Of a stretch of DNA of 64,000 nucleotides, positions 51,155 through 59,546 are shown in pieces. The notes under the pieces are model-generated. The model was given only the letters and a program-made list of their open reading frames with translations, made no database searches and was not told the origin of the DNA. The stretch comes from Mucilaginibacter dorajii. GTDB taxonomy: Bacteria; Bacteroidota; Bacteroidia; Sphingobacteriales; Sphingobacteriaceae. Where the stretch lies: assembly GCF_024808255.1 (NCBI RefSeq), contig NZ_JANTYS010000027.1:1-64000 (forward strand). Reading direction: 5' to 3'. The first letter of the stretch is position 1; the number at the start of each line of letters is the position of its first letter. The translations under genes and the position numbers were made by a program.

Positions 51155-51162
51155 TATTTTTG
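51155..51162 (+). promoter_or_regulatory. -7 element TATTTTTG for ccmE
   Basis: Perfect TAnnTTTG match, 29 bases before ATG 51192. No clear -33 box. Confidence 0.5.
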
Positions 51163-51191
51163 CAAATCGATTTTTATTTTATAAACCGCAG

Positions 51192-51602
51192 ATGAAAAAA
51201 AGTTCAATTTTTGGTCTTGTTGTTATAGCTATAGCTATAGCGGTTATCATAAGTGTATATGCCAACTCAAGTACTTACGGTTCATTTAACGATGCAACCA
51301 AAACCAGCAGCGAGCTGCATATTGTAGGTCACCTTAATAAAACAAAGGAGTTGTTTTTTGATGCCACTAAGGATGCCAATTATTTTTCGTTTTACATGAA
51401 AGATAACAAAGGCGAGGAGCGCAAGGTAGTTTTTAAAGGTACCAAACCCGAGGATTTTGAGCGCAGCGAACAACTGGTACTTACCGGCACTATGGTGGGC
51501 AGCGAATTTCACGCGTCAAAAATCCTGATGAAATGCCCATCCAAATACCAGCAGGATGAGTTAAAAACTACAGAAGTAAAGGCCAAACAGGCCAGCATAT
51601 AA
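51192..51602 (+). CDS. ccmE: heme chaperone CcmE, CXXXY type
   Basis: 136 residues: a membrane anchor (about 6-24), the OB-fold domain (LHIVGHLNKTKELFFD near 43-58, YFSFYMKDNK) and the C-terminal heme region. Most CcmE proteins attach heme to a histidine in HxxxY. Here the position is cysteine: Cys115-Pro-Ser-Lys-Tyr119. The CXXXY form is known from some sulfate reducers and archaea. The tail after Tyr119 is long and Lys/Gln/Glu-rich. ccmF starts 11 bases after the stop. Confidence 0.9.
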   Translation: MKKSSIFGLVVIAIAIAVIISVYANSSTYGSFNDATKTSSELHIVGHLNKTKELFFDATKDANYFSFYMKDNKGEERKVVFKGTKPEDFERSEQLVLTGTMVGSEFHASKILMKCPSKYQQDELKTTEVKAKQASI

Positions 51603-51612
51603 AACCATTTTG

Positions 51613-54075
51613 ATGGATATTCAATTTAAAGGTGAACACCTTTTACCGGGGCAGATAGGTCAGTTTTTTATCGTACTTTCTTTCGGAGCCGCTCTTTTAT
51701 CATGTATCAGTTATTATTTTGCCACCACAGAAGATGCCGGGAAAACCGATAGCTTTTGGCAAAAATTAGGTCGCATAAGCTATTTTATTAATGGGGTGTC
51801 CATTATTGGAATAGGTACCTGCCTGTTTTACGTTATTTATAAACATTATTTTGAGTATCACTACGCCTGGGCCTATACCTCGCGGTCGTTACCCATTTAT
51901 TACATCCTATCCGCTTTTTGGAACGGACAGGAGGGGGGCTTTTTGCTTTGGTTATTCTGGCAGGCGGTATTGGGTATTGTATTAATCTTCCGTTCAAAAT
52001 CATGGGAGCGCCCGGTAATGACGGTTATCGCGCTATCGCAGGTAATGCTGGCCTCCATGGTGTTAGGTGTCGAAATATTTGGTCAGCGTATAGGCAGCTC
52101 GCCGTTTTTGCTGTTAAGGCAATCAATGGAAGCGCCCATCTTCTCTAACCCAGACTATCTTTCTTTTATAAAAGATGGGCAGGGAATGGTGCCATCCCTG
52201 CAAAATTACTGGATGATCATCCACCCGCCGACCTTGTTCCTGGGCTTTGCATCAATGGTAGTGCCTTTTGCTTACGCTATTGCCGGCCTTTGGCAAAAAA
52301 AATACAAAGAGTGGGTTTCACAAGCCATTCCTTACGCCCTGTTTGCCTGTATGATATTGGGTACTGGTGTGGTAATGGGTTCTTTTTGGGCCTACGAATC
52401 GCTTAACTTTGGCGGTTTCTGGGCCTGGGACCCGGTAGAGAACGCCTCTATTTTCCCCTGGATAGTTTTGGTAGCGGGTTTACATGTGATGATCGTGTTT
52501 AAAAATACGGGGCATTCGTACTTTACGGCTACGTTTTTAGTATTGCTGAGCAACGTGCTAACCTGGTATTCATCGTTCCTGAACAGGAGCGGTATTTTGG
52601 GCGATACTTCGGTACACTCATTTACAGACCTGGGCATGTTTTGGCAACTGGTAATTGGTATTATGCTGTTCCTGGTGTTATCGATAGTATTATTGGTGCG
52701 CCGGTATAAAGAACTGCCCATCACCCAAAAAGACGAAGAAACTTATAGCCGTGAATTCTGGATGTTTGTAGGTTCGGTATTTTTAGGCCTGTCATGCTTT
52801 CACCTGTTGATCGTAACATCGGTGCCGGTTTGGAACGAGATATTCCATACCAAAATGGCACCGCCATCAAGCATTATTAAACATTATAATGTTATCCAAT
52901 CGTCGTTTGCGTTTGTGATTGCGATACTAACTGGCTTTACCCAGTTTTTAAAATATAAAAAGACCGATGTTACCCGGTTCTTTATCACCACTGGTATTTA
53001 CCTGCTTTTTGCGGCACTGTTAACTACACTATTCGCTTATTTAAGCGGCCTGTACAAACTTAACTTTGTATTTGTGTTGCTAATGTGGGGATCATTGTAT
53101 TCTATTATTGCCAACGGTAAAATATTGGCCGATGCCATTAAAGGCAAGTTTAAACTGGCCGGATCGGCGGTGGCGCATATTGGTTTTGGTATGTTATTGG
53201 TTGGCGCGGTAGTATCTGCAGGTACCCAATCTGTTATCTCTGTCAACAACACCGGCGAGGCCTATTCGGCCGAGTTTGCCAAAGAAGAAAATCCGCGCGA
53301 AAACATCACCGTATACCGTAACCAGCCCATGAAAATGGGCGATTATATGGTTACTTACCTGGGCGACTCGATATCGTCACCAAATCACTTCTTTAAAATC
53401 AACTATAAAAGGGTTGATGCAACAGGTAAAGTTACTGAGGAGTTTACGCTGAAACCAAAAGTGCAGGTTAGCAAGGGGCAACTGGCCGCATCACCGGATA
53501 CCAGGCATTACTTGTTCAGCGATCTTTACACACACATCACCCTTACCAACGCTATTACCCCGGTTGAGGCCGGCAGTGAAAGCGCGGAAGCAGCCCACGA
53601 TGCTGATAACGATGACAAAAACTATGACGCACCGATAGCGCACGAAGTTAAAGCGGGCGATACTATCAAGTACCGCGATGGCTATATCGTATTGAAATCG
53701 CTTAACAAAGAAGCCAAAGTGCAAAATATTCCGCTTACCGATAGCGACGTAGCCATTGGTGCCGATTTGGAAATTGTATCAAACGGAAACAAATACAGCG
53801 CCCGCCCGGTTTACATGATCAAAAACGGCAACGTATTTGATTTTGCCCGCAAGGTTGATGATGCAGGTTTAAAACTGCGTTTCAGTAAGGTAATCCCCGA
53901 GCATAAAACGGTGGAGATCGTGGTTTTTCAACAACCAGAGAGCAAAAAGAAATTTGTGGTAATGAAGGCCATTCAGTTCCCTTATATCAACTTTTTTTGG
54001 GCGGGTAGTATTATTATGGTAATAGGTTTCTTTATGTCGATACTGCGCCGTAAAAAGGAATTAAAGGTAGTTTAG
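51613..54075 (+). CDS. ccmF: cytochrome c maturation protein CcmF
   Basis: 820 residues with about 14 membrane helices. The WWD motif is GGFWAWDPVENASIFPWIVL (about 271-290); flanking WNGQEGGFLLWLFW (near 103-116) and QNYWMIIHPPTLFLG (near 197-211) carry the heme-ligand histidine region of the CcmF/CcsA superfamily. A large periplasmic region occurs at about 540-780. CcmF joins heme to apocytochromes. ATG 51613 is preferred to a TTG directly before it. CcmE precedes and the PhyH-like gene follows by 10 bases. Confidence 0.93.
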   Translation: MDIQFKGEHLLPGQIGQFFIVLSFGAALLSCISYYFATTEDAGKTDSFWQKLGRISYFINGVSIIGIGTCLFYVIYKHYFEYHYAWAYTSRSLPIYYILSAFWNGQEGGFLLWLFWQAVLGIVLIFRSKSWERPVMTVIALSQVMLASMVLGVEIFGQRIGSSPFLLLRQSMEAPIFSNPDYLSFIKDGQGMVPSLQNYWMIIHPPTLFLGFASMVVPFAYAIAGLWQKKYKEWVSQAIPYALFACMILGTGVVMGSFWAYESLNFGGFWAWDPVENASIFPWIVLVAGLHVMIVFKNTGHSYFTATFLVLLSNVLTWYSSFLNRSGILGDTSVHSFTDLGMFWQLVIGIMLFLVLSIVLLVRRYKELPITQKDEETYSREFWMFVGSVFLGLSCFHLLIVTSVPVWNEIFHTKMAPPSSIIKHYNVIQSSFAFVIAILTGFTQFLKYKKTDVTRFFITTGIYLLFAALLTTLFAYLSGLYKLNFVFVLLMWGSLYSIIANGKILADAIKGKFKLAGSAVAHIGFGMLLVGAVVSAGTQSVISVNNTGEAYSAEFAKEENPRENITVYRNQPMKMGDYMVTYLGDSISSPNHFFKINYKRVDATGKVTEEFTLKPKVQVSKGQLAASPDTRHYLFSDLYTHITLTNAITPVEAGSESAEAAHDADNDDKNYDAPIAHEVKAGDTIKYRDGYIVLKSLNKEAKVQNIPLTDSDVAIGADLEIVSNGNKYSARPVYMIKNGNVFDFARKVDDAGLKLRFSKVIPEHKTVEIVVFQQPESKKKFVVMKAIQFPYINFFWAGSIIMVIGFFMSILRRKKELKVV

Positions 54076-54085
54076 GTTTGGTTAG

Positions 54086-54808
54086 ATGGATAACCATTTA
54101 ACAGCACATCGGCAGGAGATCGTAAACGATGGCTTTACCGTTATCAACGGAATTTATACCAATGCCGAAGTTAAAAGCATCCTTGACGTAATAGCATCGG
54201 CAAACCAAAGCAACCCTGCCTTCCGCAAAACCGACGATCTGTTTGCCATCAGGCAATTTTTAAAGGAATTACCGCAGGTAGTTCCTTTAATTTTTAATGA
54301 TAAACTAAAAGCGATCATCACCGCGCTTTTTGATCAGGACTATTTTGTTACCAAATCCATCTACTTTGATAAGCCGGAACTAAGCAATTGGTTTGTTGCC
54401 TGGCACCAGGATTTAACCATTGTGGTGGATAAGAAAACGGACGTTGAAGGCTATGGCCCATGGACGGTTAAACAAAATCAATTCGGTGTGCAGCCACCGT
54501 TACCCATCCTCAAGGATAACTTTACTATCCGCATTCATCTGGATGACACCAACGAAGCTAACGGAGCTTTAAAAGCGATCACAGGCTCTCACTTGAAAGA
54601 CATCTACCGACCAGAGACTATCGATTGGAATATCGAAACAGAAACCACCTGCAATGTAAATGCCGGCGGCTTCATGATTATGCGCCCCTTATTGCTCCAT
54701 GCATCCAACCGAACCACCAATAATCAAAAGCGCAGGGTAGTGCATATTGAATTTAGCAGGGCTGATTTGGATGGCGGATTGGGCTGGGCGGAGAAACTTA
54801 CGTTTTGA
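54086..54808 (+). CDS. phytanoyl-CoA dioxygenase (PhyH) family protein
   Basis: 240 residues of an Fe(II)/2-oxoglutarate dioxygenase fold: the metal pair is in AWHQDLTIV (about 110-118), the second His in LLLHASNRTT (about 205-214) with an arginine shortly after for 2-oxoglutarate, and DDTNEANGALKAITGSHLKD in between. Substrates vary (small lipids, amino acids, antibiotics). It begins 10 bases after ccmF and may be cotranscribed with it, though a functional link is not evident. Confidence 0.88.
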   Translation: MDNHLTAHRQEIVNDGFTVINGIYTNAEVKSILDVIASANQSNPAFRKTDDLFAIRQFLKELPQVVPLIFNDKLKAIITALFDQDYFVTKSIYFDKPELSNWFVAWHQDLTIVVDKKTDVEGYGPWTVKQNQFGVQPPLPILKDNFTIRIHLDDTNEANGALKAITGSHLKDIYRPETIDWNIETETTCNVNAGGFMIMRPLLLHASNRTTNNQKRRVVHIEFSRADLDGGLGWAEKLTF

Positions 54809-54876
54809 TTGTTAAAAGTTGTAGATAAATAAAATCAAATTTTGTTTTAAAACACTTTTAGGGCGTACCGTTATTG

Positions 54877-55581
54877 TTAATTTCTCTGCCATGGATCTTT
54901 CAAAGTACCATAGTTTACGCCTTGGTCGATAAAGCATCTTTTAAGCATGTCGAATTTTTGGGTACAATATTCACCTACTGTAAGTTTGTTATGCATCGAT
55001 CTGTATTGTTTACATTCAAAACAGATCTCAAGGAAATCAATTACCTTCCCCTCTTTATTTAAAAATATAAAGGCGTTATGAGGTTCATAGCAAGTGTGTC
55101 CCATAGTCGCAAAATCTTTTAATTGTACTTTATAGTCGGTATTGAAAATAATTTCGGTCAGCCGGTTTATAGCAGCAAAGTCCATTACCTTGTGCTCTAT
55201 AAGGGTAGAGTAATCCAACTGATTTTGATGAATAACTAATCCTAAAGCTTTTTTGCCGGTTATATGCCCTTTGTACGATGGGGCGGATACTTCGTTTCCC
55301 GCATAGGAAACAGCCAGGACTTTAACGGCCTTAGAATACGGATACATTTTTAACCGTTGTTGAATAGTATACTTATTGGTGAAAACACAGTTGTCAAACC
55401 AAGGCTTATATCCTTCAAAAGATTCGCGCGAATAACTTACCCCAGGTTCCCGATGTTTAACTTTTAAATTGCTTTTTATAATTTTATTTGTGGTATCAGG
55501 GCGATTATTTATACTGTTATTGACTGCGTAACAACTTAAATTCAAAAACAAAAATAAGCAGGAGAATAATTTAGGTTTCAT
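54877..55581 (-). CDS. hypothetical exported protein (234 aa)
   Basis: From ATG 55581: signal peptide KLFSCLFLFLNLSCYAV (a Cys near 16 may be a lipobox), then NNRPDTTNKIIKSNLKVKHR. The body is mixed alpha/beta; a row of cysteines occurs later (GHTCYEPHNAFIF, FLEICFECKQYRSMHNK, EYCTQKFDMLKRCF). No family recognised. An in-frame start at 55629 adds 16 residues before the signal. The cysteines could form disulfides after export. Confidence 0.65.
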   Translation of the reverse strand: MKPKLFSCLFLFLNLSCYAVNNSINNRPDTTNKIIKSNLKVKHREPGVSYSRESFEGYKPWFDNCVFTNKYTIQQRLKMYPYSKAVKVLAVSYAGNEVSAPSYKGHITGKKALGLVIHQNQLDYSTLIEHKVMDFAAINRLTEIIFNTDYKVQLKDFATMGHTCYEPHNAFIFLNKEGKVIDFLEICFECKQYRSMHNKLTVGEYCTQKFDMLKRCFIDQGVNYGTLKDPWQRN

Positions 55582-55707
55582 TTGTACAATGTAGCGAAAA
55601 GGGAGTTGCTTTTCAAAACTGTAGATCAAACGTGGTATTTAGCCAACTATTGATTTAAATAAGGTTTGATTAGAAACCGCTCTTTGCGCTTTAGTTTAAA
55701 TATGAAA

Positions 55708-56628
55708 TCACCTCTTCAAAAACGCTGCTATCTTCGCGTTAACCGAATCTGGTTTTTCTAAAAAGGGCAGATGCGCGGCATCGGTCACCGGGAAAAAATC
55801 TACTTTCAAAACGCTACGTATCGAATCGCTAAACCTAAAAGGCACCGTTTGGTCGTCCTTACCCCATATTAGCAGCACCTGCTTGTTGGTACTGTTTAAG
55901 CAGGCATTACTTTGACGGCCTTGCACATTATAATCATACATGGTTGATACCAGGGCGTTCCTGAAACCTTTAAAACGCATTTGTGGCAGGTAACGTTTTT
56001 CCCAGCCGGGGTATTGTTTGGGGTATTTAAAATCGGTAACCTGCCCTTTAGCGCGCTTTTCGGAATTTACGGCTTCGTTATACATTGTTAAAAACCTGGG
56101 AGCGTTTGGGTTTTGGTTTTGGTACGCCGGATCAATAAGTATAACTTTGTTCACAACATCGGGGTGAGCACAGGTAAAGTTGGTGATGATGGCACCACCA
56201 AAGGATACACCGGCAAGGTTAACTTTGCCCTGTAGCTTTAAGCCGCTAATGAGTTCAAGCAACTGGTTGTTGTAAAGTTCTTTATCATAAGTAAGGTTGG
56301 GCCTGTCAGAATATCCGCGGCCGTACATATCATAGCGTAATACTTTATATCCTTTGCTAACAAGATATTCATAAGTGCCATCCCATATATAATACGGAAC
56401 GCTGAAGCCATGAACAAGTATTACTACCTCACCATTTTCGGGGCCTTTAAGTTCATAATGGGTAATTCCTTTGCTTAGTTTAATGAAACTACCAGGAATA
56501 TCTTTACGATCTGCATCGGTTAATATTCTTTTTTCTTTATTGTTACTTTCATAAAAGCCGTACAATATCAAAGAGGCCGCCCCAACCAGGAATATTAAAA
56601 TTATTATGCTTACTTTAAGTATTTTCAT
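55708..56628 (-). CDS. membrane-anchored alpha/beta hydrolase
   Basis: 306 residues. One N-terminal helix (about 4-24, KVSIIILIFLVGAASLILYG), then an alpha/beta hydrolase: oxyanion region VHGFSVPYYIWD (about 73-84), nucleophile elbow GVSFGGAI (Ser near 142), Asp in LIWGKDDQTVPF and His in DAAHLPFLEKP. Such enzymes cleave esters or similar bonds at the membrane; substrate unknown. Divergent from the DUF2520 gene. Confidence 0.88.
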   Translation of the reverse strand: MKILKVSIIILIFLVGAASLILYGFYESNNKEKRILTDADRKDIPGSFIKLSKGITHYELKGPENGEVVILVHGFSVPYYIWDGTYEYLVSKGYKVLRYDMYGRGYSDRPNLTYDKELYNNQLLELISGLKLQGKVNLAGVSFGGAIITNFTCAHPDVVNKVILIDPAYQNQNPNAPRFLTMYNEAVNSEKRAKGQVTDFKYPKQYPGWEKRYLPQMRFKGFRNALVSTMYDYNVQGRQSNACLNSTNKQVLLIWGKDDQTVPFRFSDSIRSVLKVDFFPVTDAAHLPFLEKPDSVNAKIAAFLKR

Positions 56629-56664
56629 GAGGTATTAGATGATGTTTACTAAAATACAGAAATA

Positions 56665-56689
56665 TTTAATTGGTAATTAGCCAATTAAA
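56665..56689. promoter_or_regulatory. palindrome between divergent genes, possible operator
   Basis: Perfect 9-base arms TTTAATTGG and CCAATTAAA around a 7-base loop, centred between the starts of the hydrolase (56628) and DUF2520 (56709) genes. Could also be a chance AT-rich palindrome. Confidence 0.4.
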
Positions 56690-56708
56690 ACATTAATTGA
56701 AAAATTAT

Positions 56709-57491
56709 ATGCGCTTAACATTCATAGGATCTGGCCATGTTGCAACCCATATGGCGGCTGCTTTTAAAAATGCAGGCCACCGTATTATGCAAGTTTACAG
56801 TCCTAATTTGCATAATGCCTCTTTACTGGCCTACCACGTAGGTGCCGATGCCACCAATGAGCTAACCGGTATTAATGCCGATACCGATCTGTTTATCATT
56901 TCGGTGAAAGACGATGTGATAGAACAGGTTGCCCAAACGCTGGCCAAACATCAAAAACCAATGGTGCACACATCCGGTTCAACCAGTATAGATGTATTGA
57001 TAAAATATACTGATAAAGCCGGTGTACTTTATCCCCTGCAAACGTTCAGCAAAACACGCGAAGTTGATTTTATCAACGTTCCGCTTTGTATCGAAGCCGT
57101 AAATGGTAGTATGTATACTGATTTAGAGCAGCTTGCGGCCACTGTAAGTAACCATATTTACAGCATTAACTCTGCCGGGCGAAAAATATTGCACCTTGCC
57201 GCAGTTTTTGCATGTAATTTCCCCAATTATTTGTACGGTGTGGCACAACAACTACTGGCCGACCATCAGATGGACTTTAATTTACTGCGACCGCTCATAT
57301 TAGAGACAGCCCAAAAGGTGCAGCAGCAAGTGCCAACAAGCGTACAAACCGGCCCGGCGGTACGTAATGATCAAACAACAATGGCTGTACATTTGCAATT
57401 ACTTCATCGTGAGCCTCAAATGCAGGAAATCTATACCTTATTAAGTCAGGGTATTATCAAAAACAACATTGATGGGCACGGGGATAAGTAA
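56709..57491 (+). CDS. DUF2520 protein with Rossmann-like N-terminus
   Basis: 260 residues. Nucleotide-binding start MRLTFIGSGHVATHMAAAFK (G-x-G-x-x-A pattern), then a second half with LAAVFACNFPNYLYGVAQQL (about 163-182), typical for DUF2520 proteins, which resemble ketopantoate reductase or pyrroline-carboxylate reductase in fold. Reaction unknown. The TTG at 56697 is in frame but ATG 56709 fits better. The ferredoxin gene starts 19 bases after it. Confidence 0.82.
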   Translation: MRLTFIGSGHVATHMAAAFKNAGHRIMQVYSPNLHNASLLAYHVGADATNELTGINADTDLFIISVKDDVIEQVAQTLAKHQKPMVHTSGSTSIDVLIKYTDKAGVLYPLQTFSKTREVDFINVPLCIEAVNGSMYTDLEQLAATVSNHIYSINSAGRKILHLAAVFACNFPNYLYGVAQQLLADHQMDFNLLRPLILETAQKVQQQVPTSVQTGPAVRNDQTTMAVHLQLLHREPQMQEIYTLLSQGIIKNNIDGHGDK

Positions 57492-57497
57492 TTTTGT

Positions 57498-57505
57498 TAC
57501 TTTTG
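57498..57505 (+). promoter_or_regulatory. -7 element TACTTTTG, 5 bases before the ferredoxin start
   Basis: Perfect TAnnTTTG match followed by CCTAA and ATG 57511. It lies just after the DUF2520 stop; predicts a leaderless or near-leaderless ferredoxin mRNA. Confidence 0.55.
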
Positions 57506-57510
57506 CCTAA

Positions 57511-57843
57511 ATGAACATTTTTAAAGTAAAGATAAATTTCGAGGAAAAAGGGCACGAGACCATCGAACTGCCAATAGCCGAGGGAGAATCTGTTTTAGAC
57601 GTATGCCTGGAGAATGGCATTGAATTGCAGCACAATTGCGGTGGCGTTTGCGGATGCAGTACCTGCCATATTTATGTAAATAAAGGGATGGATAACATCC
57701 AGGAAATTTCTGATAAAGAAGAAGATTTTATTGACAGGGCAGTTAATCCGCGCATCACCTCACGCCTGGGTTGCCAGTGTGTAATTATTGATGGTGATAT
57801 TGAAGTAACCCTGCCAGATCAGTCGGGCTTTATGGGGCACTAA
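57511..57843 (+). CDS. [2Fe-2S] ferredoxin
   Basis: 110 residues of an adrenodoxin-type ferredoxin. Cluster ligands are in HNCGGVCGCSTCHIYV (about 41-56; C-x5-C-x2-C), with a further Cys in RLGCQCVII. This type serves ISC iron-sulfur assembly, supported by the iscX gene 107 bases on. A short promoter element lies directly before its start. The acidic EEDFID segment is a common partner-docking patch. Confidence 0.9.
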   Translation: MNIFKVKINFEEKGHETIELPIAEGESVLDVCLENGIELQHNCGGVCGCSTCHIYVNKGMDNIQEISDKEEDFIDRAVNPRITSRLGCQCVIIDGDIEVTLPDQSGFMGH

Positions 57844-57844
57844 A

Positions 57845-57946
57845 CAGGTTTCACGTTCAACGTTATACGTTTTACGTTTGCCCGCAGAGTAATATTAAAA
57901 ATTAAGAGATAACGTATTGCGTAAAACGTACCGCGTATAACCTAAA
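57845..57946. repeat. word-array hairpin (ACGTTATACGTTTTACG family)
   Basis: Left: TTTCACGTTCAACGTTATAC and TTTTACGTTTGCC. Right: AACGTATTGCGTAAAACG and TACCGCGTATAACC. The two sides are largely inverse copies. It fills the gap between ferredoxin and iscX. Confidence 0.75.
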
Positions 57947-57949
57947 AAA

Positions 57950-58192
57950 ATGAGCGATAATAAATTTGCCTTACCCATTCACTGGAACGATTACGAAGAT
58001 ATTGCCATGGAGCTTTACGAAAAGTTTGGCGATGATTTTAATGAATCGAAGATATACCGCATCCGTTTTACCGAACTGCTGGAGTGGGTATTAAGCCTGC
58101 CTAACTTTGCCGGTACAAAAGAACAGTCAAACGAAGGCCACCTGGAGCAGATCCAATCGGCCTGGGTATATGAGTGGCGGGATAACCAATAA
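57950..58192 (+). CDS. iscX: iron-sulfur assembly protein IscX
   Basis: 80 residues of the IscX/YfhJ family: HWNDYEDIAMELYEKFGDDF (about 11-30) and IRFTELLEWVLSLPNF (about 43-58). IscX binds the cysteine desulfurase IscS and iron, and regulates Fe-S assembly. It follows the ferredoxin in the same direction, as in many ISC clusters, though the core isc genes are absent here. Confidence 0.9.
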   Translation: MSDNKFALPIHWNDYEDIAMELYEKFGDDFNESKIYRIRFTELLEWVLSLPNFAGTKEQSNEGHLEQIQSAWVYEWRDNQ

Positions 58193-58195
58193 TTT

Positions 58196-58290
58196 AGTTG
58201 GCAGTTAACAGCCGGCAGTTTGCAGTTTATCAGTGCAATCGCCTTTAATAATCGGTGTAATCACAATAAAAATCAGTGTAATCATAATTA
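58196..58290. repeat. word array (GGCAGTTAACAGCCGGCAG)
   Basis: GTTGGCAGTTAACAGCCGGC, GCAGTTTGCAGTTTATCAG (58199-58232), then AATCGGTGTAATCAC and AATCAGTGTAATCATAATT words (58251-58288). The first vocabulary is the complement of the words at 20660-20700. It ends at the kdsC start. Confidence 0.6.
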
Positions 58291-58812
58291 ATGGAGTCAT
58301 TTTTACATAAGTTAAAAGATATAACCACCTTTATTTTTGATGTGGACGGCGTGCTTACCGATGGTTCGGTTTTTGTAACCGATGGCGGCGAACAAAGCCG
58401 TGCTTTCAATATCAAAGATGGTTACGCCTTGCAGTTGGCTGTTAAATGCGGATATAACGTGTGTGCCATATCTGGCAGCCGGTCAAAAAGTGCCATTTAC
58501 CGTTTAAACAGCCTTGGGATACAGGATGTGTATATGGGCACGCATACCAAATCGCAAAGGTTTAAAATTTACCTGGAAGAGAAAGCCATCATAGCTACCA
58601 ATGTATTATACATGGGCGATGATATTCCCGATCTGGAAGTGATGAAGCTTGCCGGTTTAGCAGTTTGCCCGGCTGATGCGGTTGAAGAAATAAAAGCCGT
58701 AAGCGCTTACGTATCGCCATACGGTGGAGGCAGGGGCTGTGCCCGCGACATTATCGAAAAGGTACTTAAAGTGCAGGACCGATGGATGAGCGAGCAGGCG
58801 TATAGCTGGTAA
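58291..58812 (+). CDS. kdsC: 3-deoxy-D-manno-octulosonate 8-phosphate phosphatase (KdsC-like)
   Basis: 173 residues of the HAD-IIIA family without a cap domain: FIFDVDGVLTDGSVFV (about 13-28) holds the catalytic Asp pair, CAISGSRSK follows, and late motifs are YMGDDIPDLEVM and APADAV-like CPADAVEEI. The KdsC reaction removes phosphate from Kdo-8-P in lipid A core synthesis. Gene length and motifs match KdsC, though other HAD-IIIA activities are possible. Confidence 0.9.
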   Translation: MESFLHKLKDITTFIFDVDGVLTDGSVFVTDGGEQSRAFNIKDGYALQLAVKCGYNVCAISGSRSKSAIYRLNSLGIQDVYMGTHTKSQRFKIYLEEKAIIATNVLYMGDDIPDLEVMKLAGLAVCPADAVEEIKAVSAYVSPYGGGRGCARDIIEKVLKVQDRWMSEQAYSW

Positions 58813-58905
58813 GCTTTTGAGTTCATGGATCATAGTTGATGGTTCATGGCAATAGCAACATTTGGCTAAAGAGCGAATTTTACTATGAACTATGAACCAT
58901 CAACT
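58808..58905. repeat. word-array hairpin (CATAGTTGATGGTTCATAG family)
   Basis: Left: GTTCATGGATCATAGTTGAT and GGTTCATGG. Right: ACTATGAACTATGAACCATC and AACTATGAACC. The inverse arms match over most of their length. The right arm provides an extra in-frame ATG (58885) in front of the Maf gene. Confidence 0.8.
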
Positions 58906-59481
58906 ATGAACCAATCGATTCCCAAAATCATTCTTGCATCAAAATCGCCGCGCAGACAGGAACTTTTGCGCTTGATGGACCTGGATTTTGAGGTGGTGCT
59001 GAAAGAGGTTGATGAATCATACCCCGATGGCTTAACCCCACAGGAGGTGGCCGTATACATCGCGCGTAAAAAGGCCGAGGCGTTTGACCAAACGGTAGGG
59101 GATGAGGTAGTACTTACTGCCGATACCATTGTTTGTGTTGATGGGCTGATACTGGGAAAACCCGAAACCCCGCAACACGCCATCGAAATGCTGCAGATTT
59201 TATCTGGCAAAGTGCATTTGGTAGTTACAGGAGTTTGCCTGTTATATAAAAACAAATACAACAGCTTTTTTGATGTATCTGAAGTGTTCTTTCGGCAGAT
59301 GAGCCTGGAGGAGATTAGCAGCTACGTTGAGCAGTATAATCCGCTTGATAAGGCCGGTTCATACGGTATCCAGGAGCGGATTGGGCTTATCGGTATCGAA
59401 AAAATTCAAGGCTCATACACCAATGTGGTAGGGCTCCCTACCGAGAAATTATATGCTCAATTAATTAATTTAAATAAGTAA
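58906..59481 (+). CDS. Maf-like nucleotide pyrophosphatase
   Basis: 191 residues from ATG 58906; the in-frame ATG at 58885 belongs to the repeat and is not preferred. Maf motifs: ILASKSPRRQELLRL (about 9-23), ADTIVCVDG (about 75-83), and QERIGLIGIEKIQGSYTNVV late. Maf proteins hydrolyse dTTP/UTP or modified nucleotides and so clean the nucleotide pool. It follows kdsC separated by the word array. Confidence 0.9.
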   Translation: MNQSIPKIILASKSPRRQELLRLMDLDFEVVLKEVDESYPDGLTPQEVAVYIARKKAEAFDQTVGDEVVLTADTIVCVDGLILGKPETPQHAIEMLQILSGKVHLVVTGVCLLYKNKYNSFFDVSEVFFRQMSLEEISSYVEQYNPLDKAGSYGIQERIGLIGIEKIQGSYTNVVGLPTEKLYAQLINLNK

Positions 59482-59546
59482 TTTTAAATTAAACCTTTCG
59501 TTTTTCGGTAGTCTAACAGTTAAATATATAAGGGAGCGAATTTGTC

